Source of the DNA: Nocardioides campestrisoli
GTDB taxonomy: Bacteria > Actinomycetota > Actinomycetes > Propionibacteriales > Nocardioidaceae
DNA: 64,000 bases
Reading direction: 5' to 3'
NCBI RefSeq assembly: GCF_013624435.2
Contig: NZ_CP061768.1
Location: 1,208,001 to 1,272,000 of the forward strand
Below are positions 32,699 through 39,006 of this stretch, piece after piece. The notes under the pieces were generated by a model that saw only the letters and a list, made by a program, of their open reading frames with translations, made no database searches and was not told the origin of the DNA. Position 1 is the first letter of the stretch. Each line of letters begins with the position of its first letter. The position numbers were made by a program, and so were the translations under genes.

Positions 32699-33655
32699 GT
32701 GCGTCCCATGCTCGCGACCCGCGGAACCAGGCTGCCCGGTGGCGAGGAGTGGCTGCACGAGGTCAAGTGGGACGGGATGCGGGTGCTCGCCGAGGTCTCC
32801 TCCGGACAGGTGCGGCTGTGGTCGCGCAACGAGAACGACGTGACGGTCTCCTTCCCCGAGCTCACCCGCCTCGACGCCCCCGACGCGCTGCTCGACGGCG
32901 AGGTCGTGGCCTTCGCCGACGGGCGCCCGAGCTTCGGGGCGCTGGCCGAGCGGATGCACCAGCGCAACCCGCGCCGGGCTCAGGCCCTGGTCGCCTCCCG
33001 TCCGGTCACCCTCCTGGTCTTCGACCTGCTGCGGCTCGAGGGACGCGACCTGATGGACGAGCCGCTGGAGCGCCGGCGACAGGCGTTGGAGGGGCTCGGC
33101 CTCGGCTCGGACCGCTGCCAGGTGCCGCCGGCCTACGACGACGGCGAGATGCTGTGGGAGGCGACCCGCCAGCAGCGGCTGGAGGGGGTGGTGAGCAAGC
33201 GGCTCTCCTCCCGCTACGTCCCGGGTCTGCGCAGCCCGCACTGGCTGAAGTTCCCGCACCGCGAGCGTGCCTCCTGGGTGGTCGGGGGCTGGCGTCCCGA
33301 GACCGGCTCGGCGGACCGCCTGGGGGCGCTGCTGGTGGGGGAGCCGACCCCCGACGGCCTGGTCTTCCGCGGCCGGGTGGGCAGCGGAGTCACCGGCCGG
33401 GCCGCGGCGCGGCTGCGGGAGCTGGTGGAGCCGCTGGCGGCTCCGGTCTCCCCGTTCATCGACCAGCTGCCCCGGGTGGACGTGCTGGGCACCCGTTGGG
33501 TCCGTCCCGAGCTCGTGGTCGACGTCGAGTCGCTCGGCTACTCCCACCACGACCGGCTGCGCCAGCCGTCGTTCCAGGGAGTACGGACCGACCTGGCGCC
33601 CGAGGACCTGCTGGAGCGGCAGGAGCCGAGAGACCAGGAGGCCGGCGATGAGTGA
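32699..33655 (+). CDS. ligD: LigD-type ATP-dependent DNA ligase domain protein
   Basis: This 318-aa stand-alone ligase has an adenylation domain with the nucleophilic Lys in LHEVKWDGMRVLAEV (Lys23), motif III LLDGEVVAF, motif IV EGVVSKRLSS and motif V WLKFPH, then an OB-fold (about 200-318). It lacks the polymerase and phosphoesterase modules of three-domain LigD; the polymerase is a separate downstream protein overlapping by 8 bp. Starts at GTG 32699. With Ku it seals double-strand breaks in NHEJ. Confidence 0.92.
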   Translation: MRPMLATRGTRLPGGEEWLHEVKWDGMRVLAEVSSGQVRLWSRNENDVTVSFPELTRLDAPDALLDGEVVAFADGRPSFGALAERMHQRNPRRAQALVASRPVTLLVFDLLRLEGRDLMDEPLERRRQALEGLGLGSDRCQVPPAYDDGEMLWEATRQQRLEGVVSKRLSSRYVPGLRSPHWLKFPHRERASWVVGGWRPETGSADRLGALLVGEPTPDGLVFRGRVGSGVTGRAAARLRELVEPLAAPVSPFIDQLPRVDVLGTRWVRPELVVDVESLGYSHHDRLRQPSFQGVRTDLAPEDLLERQEPRDQEAGDE

Positions 33656-34556
33656 GGTGCACGTCGAGGTCGACGGCAGGACGCTGCGGATCAGCAACCT
33701 GGAGAAGGTCCTCTACCCGCGGACCGGCACCACCAAGGGGGAGGTGCTCCACTACTACGCCCAGGTCGCCCCGGTCCTGCTGCCGCACCTCGCGGACCGG
33801 TGCGTGACCCGGATCCGCTGGCCGCACGGAGTGCAGGGGGAGAGCTTCTTCGAGAAGAACGTGCCGCGCCGCAGCCCCCGGTGGGTGCGGACCGCGGAGG
33901 TGCCCACCACCGGATCCCGAGCGGGGGACGACGCCTCGGGGACCCTGGTCTTCCCCGTGGTCGACGACCTGGCGACCCTGACCTGGCTGGTCAACCTGGC
34001 TGCCCTGGAGCTGCACGTGCACCAGTGGCTGGTCGAGCCGGACGGCACCCTGCTGCCGCCCGACCGGCTGGTGATCGACCTCGATCCCGGGGAGCCGGCA
34101 GGACTGCACGAGTGTGCGCAGGTGGCACTCCTGGTACGCGAGCTGCTGGCCGAGCGCGGCCTGACGAGCAGCCCGGTGCTCAGCGGCAGCAAGGGCATCC
34201 ACCTGTACGCCGGGCTCGACGGGGAGCTGGACAGTGACGGGACGACGGCGCTGGCCAAGGAGGTGGCCGAACGCCTGCAGCGCGAGCGGGGCGACCTGGT
34301 CACGGCCACGATGGCCAAGTCCCGGCGAGGGGGCAAGGTGTTCCTGGACTGGTCGCAGAACGCCGGGTCGAAGACGACGATCTCGCCGTACTCGCTGCGG
34401 GGCCGGGAGCGGCCCACCGTGGCGGCGCCGGTCACCTGGGCCGAGGTGGAGGAGGGGGCGGAGGACCCGCTGGCCCTGGAGCAGCTGGACCTGGCGACCG
34501 TGCTCGAACGGATCGAGGAGCACGGCGACCTGTTCGCCCCGGGCTCGCCTCAGTAG
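33648..34556 (+). CDS. LigD-type polymerase/primase (PolDom) protein
   Basis: This 302-aa archaeo-eukaryotic-primase-type polymerase has the catalytic acidic motif RLVIDLDPGE, the conserved His in SGSKGIHLYAG and a third motif KVFLDWSQNAGSKTTISPYS. In NHEJ it adds ribo- or deoxynucleotides at break ends with Ku. It is translationally coupled to the ligase (8-bp overlap). Its last 7 bp overlap the converging sugar-transferase gene. No 3'-phosphoesterase domain gene is seen in the window. Confidence 0.92.
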   Translation: MSEVHVEVDGRTLRISNLEKVLYPRTGTTKGEVLHYYAQVAPVLLPHLADRCVTRIRWPHGVQGESFFEKNVPRRSPRWVRTAEVPTTGSRAGDDASGTLVFPVVDDLATLTWLVNLAALELHVHQWLVEPDGTLLPPDRLVIDLDPGEPAGLHECAQVALLVRELLAERGLTSSPVLSGSKGIHLYAGLDGELDSDGTTALAKEVAERLQRERGDLVTATMAKSRRGGKVFLDWSQNAGSKTTISPYSLRGRERPTVAAPVTWAEVEEGAEDPLALEQLDLATVLERIEEHGDLFAPGSPQ

Positions 34557-35332
34557 GCGCCCTGGTGCCCGACCACGGCCCGGACGGTGCGCAGGGTGAT
34601 CAGCAGGTCGAGCCGCAGCGACCACTGGTCGACGTAGCGCAGGTCGATGCGCTGGCTCTCCTCCCAGGAGAGGTCGGAGCGGCCGGATACCTGCCACAGC
34701 CCGGTCAGGCCCGGCTTCACGGTGAGCCGACGGTGCACGCCGGCCGGGTACGCCGCGACCTCGTCGGGCAGCGCGGGGCGCGGGCCGACCAGCGCCATGT
34801 CCCCGCGGACGACGTTCCACAGCTGGGGCAGCTCGTCGAGCGAGTAGCGCCGCAGCAGCCGGCCGAGCCGGGTGACCCGCGGGTCCTCGCGCATCTTGAA
34901 CAGCACGCCGTTGGTGTCGCTGCAGCCGGCGAGGTCGGCGAGCACCTCCTCGGCGTCCGGGCGCATCGTGCGCAGCTTGAGCAGCACGAACTCGGTGCCG
35001 TTCCGGCCCACGCGCACCTGCCGGAAGACGGCCGGCCCGCCCCGGTCGGCGCGGATGGCCAGGGCCAGCAGGACCAGCAGCGGCAGGGTCAGGACCAGCA
35101 GCAGCGCGGCGAAGAGCCGCTCCCAGACGTCCTTCACGGCCCGGCGCACCGGAGCCGGGTCGATCGGCTGGAGCAGGACGAGCCGGGCGGGCCGCGCGCC
35201 CGGGAGGTGCTCGACCTCCGGGGCCCTGCGGGGCGTGGGGACGCGGCTGAGACCGGGTGCAGGGCCGGCTGCGAGGTTGCGGGTGACGTCGGGTGCGAGG
35301 ACGGGGTCCGGGACGGAGGCCAGCTCGGTCAT
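34550..35332 (-). CDS. Undecaprenyl-phosphate sugar phosphotransferase (priming)
   Basis: This 260-aa bacterial sugar transferase has one membrane helix at about residues 73-95 and the catalytic core motifs VFRQVRVGRNGTEF, LLKLRTM, RRYSLDELPQLWNVVRGDMA and GLTGLWQVSGRS. It transfers a sugar-phosphate to the lipid carrier to begin polysaccharide repeat-unit synthesis. It lacks the long N-terminal membrane domain of WbaP-type enzymes. A disordered Pro-rich N-terminus (1-65) is present. The ATG overlaps the PssE-like stop by 4 bp. Confidence 0.93.
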   Translation of the reverse strand: MTELASVPDPVLAPDVTRNLAAGPAPGLSRVPTPRRAPEVEHLPGARPARLVLLQPIDPAPVRRAVKDVWERLFAALLLVLTLPLLVLLALAIRADRGGPAVFRQVRVGRNGTEFVLLKLRTMRPDAEEVLADLAGCSDTNGVLFKMREDPRVTRLGRLLRRYSLDELPQLWNVVRGDMALVGPRPALPDEVAAYPAGVHRRLTVKPGLTGLWQVSGRSDLSWEESQRIDLRYVDQWSLRLDLLITLRTVRAVVGHQGAY

Positions 35333-35904
35333 CGACGCCTGGCCCGCTGGTGGAGCTGGTCCACCAGCTCCCCGAAGCGGACGGTGGTCTCGGCCCGTTG
35401 CGTCGGGACGTCGGCGGCGATCCGGCCCATCACCTTCGCCAGCTCGACAGCCTCCCGGAGCTGGTCCAGCGAGTTGACCAGGCGGATGTCGCCGCGCTCG
35501 TCGAGGCGCTGGGCGAACCGGATCTGGTGCCCGTCCACGTGCTCACCCAGGGCGGGATCGCGAGGCACCACGATCGGGATGTGCCGGGCCGCGCGGGCCT
35601 CCATGATCAGTCCGGGGCCACCGTGGGTGACCACCACGTCGACGGAGCCGAGGAGCCGGGTCAGCTCGCGACCGCCCAGCATGCGGCGTCCGTCGAGCTC
35701 GGGGTGCAGCTGGCTCGACCCGTGCTGGACGAACCAGGGGTCCGGGCTGCCGGCGGCCAGGGTGGCGGCCCACTCGACGAGCCGGTCGAAGGGGTGGTGG
35801 TCGGTGCCGAGGAGCACCGCGACCCCGCGGCCGGCGGGGCTGCGGAGGATCGTGGGGACCGCCCGCTGGCTGGGGATCCTGACCTGACGCGAGAGCACGG
35901 TCAC
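35329..35904 (-). CDS. PssE-like (Alg13-type) glycosyltransferase catalytic subunit
   Basis: This 191-aa C-terminal GT28-like domain has AVLLGTDHHPFDRLVEW near the start and the UDP-binding VDVVVTHGGPGLIMEARAAR, then IPIVVPRDPALGEHVDGHQI. Such proteins pair with an Alg14/PssD membrane-binding partner to transfer the second sugar onto lipid-linked glycan. GTG 35904 overlaps the PssD stop by 4 bp and is chosen over other in-frame GTGs for that reason. Confidence 0.88.
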   Translation of the reverse strand: MTVLSRQVRIPSQRAVPTILRSPAGRGVAVLLGTDHHPFDRLVEWAATLAAGSPDPWFVQHGSSQLHPELDGRRMLGGRELTRLLGSVDVVVTHGGPGLIMEARAARHIPIVVPRDPALGEHVDGHQIRFAQRLDERGDIRLVNSLDQLREAVELAKVMGRIAADVPTQRAETTVRFGELVDQLHQRARRR

Positions 35905-36350
35905 CACACCTTCCCGAGGAGCACGGAGTCGCGGTAGAGGCGCTCCTGCTCGGGCCACTGGACGAGGAACAGGTCGGTCACCGGCCGGCACAGCCGCGCG
36001 GTGAGGGTCTTGGAGTCGATCCGGTCGAAGACCTCGAGGTACACCGTCTGGGCCCCGACGATCCGCTTGAGCCAGAAGAACGGGACCGCGACCCCGGCAC
36101 CCGTGGTGAGCACGACGTCCGGGCGGTACTCGCGGAGCACCCGCCAGGCGAGGCGGGTGTTGCGGAGCAGGTTGCGCAGGTTGCGCGTCGTGGGGTGGTA
36201 GGCGTGGACCACGTCCTCGGAGGCCAGCTTGGTCACGGCGTCCTCGGTGTCGAACGTGACCCAACGCCGGTCGTGCTGGGTCCACCAGGACTCCAGGCAC
36301 ATCAGCTGGGTGAGGTGTCCACCGGAGGAACACACCATGAGCACTCGCAT
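35901..36350 (-). CDS. PssD-like (Alg14-type) glycosyltransferase partner
   Basis: This 149-aa protein has the diagnostic N-terminal MRVLMVCSSGGHLTQL and VLTTGAGVAVPFFWLKRIVG, then YLEVFDRIDSKTLTARLCRP, as in Alg14/EpsE/PssD. It binds the membrane and presents acceptor lipid to the PssE-like subunit. ATG 36350 is preferred to a longer in-frame form because the domain begins immediately. A perfect inverted repeat (36442-36461) lies about 90 bp upstream. Confidence 0.88.
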   Translation of the reverse strand: MRVLMVCSSGGHLTQLMCLESWWTQHDRRWVTFDTEDAVTKLASEDVVHAYHPTTRNLRNLLRNTRLAWRVLREYRPDVVLTTGAGVAVPFFWLKRIVGAQTVYLEVFDRIDSKTLTARLCRPVTDLFLVQWPEQERLYRDSVLLGKVW

Positions 36351-36441
36351 CGACCGTTTCTTCCCCCCACGGGAATCCCTGCCAGGCAGGATCACCCACA
36401 CGGGCGACCGGGCTCACGCTAGGGAACGCTCGATTCGAACG

Positions 36442-36461
36442 CATGCCCCAAATCGGGCATG
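36442..36461. promoter_or_regulatory. Inverted repeat upstream of pssD-like gene (candidate operator)
   Basis: The arms CATGCCC and GGGCATG are perfectly complementary around a 6-bp AT-rich centre (caaatc). The site lies in the 175-bp gap before the pssD-pssE-sugar-transferase unit. It shares an AT-rich centre flanked by C and G runs with sites near 37390, 44546, 44581, 47841 and 59345. This makes a common operator likely but unproven. Confidence 0.55.
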
Positions 36462-36525
36462 TGGGCGTTTCGGCCCGATCTGTCACAGGTGACTGTCGCG
36501 GACAGCCACCACCGGCCTAGACCGG

Positions 36526-37200
36526 TCAGGACGAGATCGGGGCCACCCAGCCGGCGTGGTGGGCGAGACCGACCGCGCCGATCTGCGACGTCACCTCGAG
36601 CTTGGCCAGGATCGACTTCACCTGGGTGCGCACGGTCGCCTCCGAGACGACGCTCTCCTCGGCGATCTGGCGGACCTGCCGGCCGTCCATCAGCTGGCCC
36701 AGCACCTCGGCCTCGCGGGCGGTGAGCCGGTTGAGCCGGTCCTGCAGCTCGCTGACCGCGGCCCGCTCCTCCTGCCAGTGCCGGACGAGCTCCTCGCGCT
36801 CCTGCACCGGCATCACCGGGCGGCCCTCGCCGATCAACCGGATGGTCGCCAGGATCTCGTTGAGCGGGGAGGTCTTCACCATCACCTTGCGGGCGCCCAG
36901 ACGCAGGCACTGACCCCAGCGGGCCCGGTCGCTGCTGCCGGTCAGCACCACCACGGCGGTGCCGGCGCGGGCGACGGGCTCGATCAGCCGGCTGCCGTCG
37001 GCGTTGCCCAGGTCCAGGTCCAGCAGCAGCACGTGCGGCTGGTGCTTCATCACCGCCGGGAGCAGGCTGGTGGCCTGGTGCAGGTCGGCCGGGAGCGGCA
37101 CGCGGCGTACCTCGTGACCCTTCAGCTCCAGGGCGATCTGCAGGGATTCTGCGAAGAGGGTGTGGTCCTCGATGACACACACGCGCGACGAGCCTCTCAT
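36526..37200 (-). CDS. LuxR-family response regulator with intact receiver
   Basis: This 224-aa protein has a receiver with the acidic pair Glu11-Asp12 (VCVIEDHTLFAES), phospho-acceptor Asp61 (LLLDLDLGNADG), a Thr in VVVLTGSS and Lys109 (KVMVKTSPL). A coiled-coil linker and a LuxR HTH follow (NRLTAREAEVLGQLMDGRQ, SEATVRTQVKSILAKLEV). No histidine kinase gene is adjacent (orphan). It is paralogous to the degenerate regulator at 51944-52621, sharing ARWG and the linker/HTH spacing. It probably controls the polysaccharide locus it lies in. Confidence 0.93.
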   Translation of the reverse strand: MRGSSRVCVIEDHTLFAESLQIALELKGHEVRRVPLPADLHQATSLLPAVMKHQPHVLLLDLDLGNADGSRLIEPVARAGTAVVVLTGSSDRARWGQCLRLGARKVMVKTSPLNEILATIRLIGEGRPVMPVQEREELVRHWQEERAAVSELQDRLNRLTAREAEVLGQLMDGRQVRQIAEESVVSEATVRTQVKSILAKLEVTSQIGAVGLAHHAGWVAPISS

Positions 37201-37563
37201 CGTGCCTCCAACTCCTCGCCCCGATTGGTCCTGCTCGTCCCGGCACCACTGATCGTGGACCGGGATCCTGCTGCCGGCGACGGTCTGCTTCCGGCAGGCG
37301 GGGGCTGGATCATGCACCCTCGTTCCCCCCAAGCAGCGACAGTACGGCCTGCACTTCGCCCCCGTCATCCGGTCTCGTGAATCCGTTGGATCAATTTGGG
37401 TATGTCGGTCGGTCCGGGCAGCGATGATGCGGGAGGCGGGGCGAGACCTCGCCACAGACCTCACCAAAAGTGGGGATTAACCTTCCGGTTCCTCCGACAG
37501 CGGACCGGAAGGACCGACCATGGCTGCTGGGCCGGCCGGCTCGTGCGAAGAGGGGTTTGCTGG
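37201..37563. promoter_or_regulatory. Divergent regulatory region, response regulator / Wzz-like gene
   Basis: This 363-bp region has no credible gene. It is locally AT-richer than its surroundings and holds two motif-like sites: atcaatttgggtatg (37390-37404) and caccaaaagtggggatta (37462-37479). Similar sequences occur upstream of other units of this locus. An AGAGGGG-type ribosome-binding site precedes the GTG at 37564. Promoters for both divergent genes should lie here. Confidence 0.6.
37390..37404. promoter_or_regulatory. Candidate shared operator (TCAATTTGGGTATG)
   Basis: The low-GC motif atcaatttgggtatg lies about 160 bp before the Wzz-like gene and 190 bp before the divergent regulator. 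It matches tcaattgaggtaag at 44583 in most positions. It is one of a group of CAATT/GAATT-centred sites in this locus. Confidence 0.5.
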
Positions 37564-39006
37564 GTGAGTGGTCTCGACGACCTGTACGCGAAGCCGGAGG
37601 ACCGGTGGAGCCGCCACGTCCTGCGCTGGTTGCGGACCGGCACGGCCCTGGCCGTGGCGGTCTGCCTGCTCGGGCTGCTCGCCGGTGGCTGGTACGGCGC
37701 ACGTCGGGCGGCGTACCACGAGGCGACGGCCGTGGTGCTGATCAGTCCGCTGGCGGGCAACGCGTTCAGCCCGGACGGGACCGGCAGCGACCTGGTCAAC
37801 CTCGAGACCGAGGCGCAGCTGGTGCGCTCGAACTCCGTGGCCGACGACGTGCTGGCCGACCTCGGGCTCAGCCTGAGCCCCGCCGAGCTGCTGGAGACCG
37901 TCTCGGTCGAGGTGCCGCCCAACACGCAGATCCTGCGGATCTCCGCGGAGGACAAGGACCCGGACCGGGCGCTGAGCGCCGCCCAGGCGTTCGCGGAGTC
38001 CTACCTGGACTTCCGTCGTGCCCGGGCCCTGGCCGCGTCCAGCTCGCTGGCCGAGCAGGTCGCCGAGCAGGTCGCGGAGCGGCAGAAGGAGCTCAACCGC
38101 AGGTCGCGCGACCTCGCGGCGCAGGCACCCGACTCGCCGGGTGCGCTGCTGCTGCGCCAGCAGATCCTCGACATCAACACCCAGCTGGTCCAGCTGCGCG
38201 CCCAGCTCTCCGCCCTGCAGGCCACCCGTGCCGAGCCGGGCGAGGTGGTCACGCCCGCCGCGCTGCCGGAGACCGGACTGCTCGGCGAGCGCGAGCTGAT
38301 GGCGGGCCTCGGCCTGCTCGTCGGCGTCGGCGGCAGCCTCGGGGTGGCGGCGGTCCGGGCCCGGCGGGACGGGCGGGTCCGCTCGGTCGACGACCTCGCC
38401 GAGGTCGGGGTGCCGGTGCTGGGCGAGGTCAGCGCCACCGACGACGGGGACGACCTGACCACCGCAGGGCTGCGCTCCGGCATCCTCGCGGCGCTCCCGC
38501 AGCGACCGCTGGTGCTGGCGCTGGTCAGCGCGGGCCGTGAGGTGCACGTCGCCGACGGGCTGGCCCGCAGCATGGCGCGCGCCCGGTACGAGGCGGTGCT
38601 CGTCGAGCTCACCTCCGGCGCCGGCCACCGCGAGGGCGTCTCCGACCTGGTGCTCGACCGGGCCTCGGTCGACGACGTGCTGGTCCCCGTCACCTCGCAC
38701 CTGTCCCGCGTCGTCCCCGGCCGTATGCCGGAGCGGCTGCCGGACCTGCTCGGCTCCCCGGACATGGGAGCGGCGCTCACCGAGATGGGCAAGCGTGCCG
38801 ACGTGGTGGTGCTCGAGGCCGGCTCCGCGCACGAGCCCTGGAGCCAGGCGGTGGTCAGGCACAGCCACGGCGTGCTGCTCGAGGTGCACGCCGACAGCAC
38901 GACCCTCAAGGACATCTCCGCGGCGCGCTCGATGATCTGGAGCTCCGGCGGCCAGGTGGTCGGTCTGGTCCTGGTCCACCAGCAGGAGGGTGACCTCGGC
39001 CGATGA
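37564..39006 (+). CDS. Wzz/Wzc-like chain-length protein with degenerate BY-kinase domain
   Basis: This 480-aa protein starts VSGLDDLYAKPEDRWSRHVL. It has TM1 at about 25-46, a Wzz extracytoplasmic domain with a long coiled coil (about 130-225), and TM2 at about 240-262. The cytoplasmic half follows the BY-kinase fold order (RPLVLALVSAG..., YEAVLVEL, GVSDLVLD, RMPERLPDLLGSPDM, ADVVVLEAG, HGVLLEVHADSTTL, VVGLVLV). Where the P-loop GEGKST should be it reads REVHVADG, and no Tyr tail is present. It is therefore probably a non-catalytic scaffold controlling polymer length. The ATG of the next gene overlaps its stop. Confidence 0.85.
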   Translation: MSGLDDLYAKPEDRWSRHVLRWLRTGTALAVAVCLLGLLAGGWYGARRAAYHEATAVVLISPLAGNAFSPDGTGSDLVNLETEAQLVRSNSVADDVLADLGLSLSPAELLETVSVEVPPNTQILRISAEDKDPDRALSAAQAFAESYLDFRRARALAASSSLAEQVAEQVAERQKELNRRSRDLAAQAPDSPGALLLRQQILDINTQLVQLRAQLSALQATRAEPGEVVTPAALPETGLLGERELMAGLGLLVGVGGSLGVAAVRARRDGRVRSVDDLAEVGVPVLGEVSATDDGDDLTTAGLRSGILAALPQRPLVLALVSAGREVHVADGLARSMARARYEAVLVELTSGAGHREGVSDLVLDRASVDDVLVPVTSHLSRVVPGRMPERLPDLLGSPDMGAALTEMGKRADVVVLEAGSAHEPWSQAVVRHSHGVLLEVHADSTTLKDISAARSMIWSSGGQVVGLVLVHQQEGDLGR

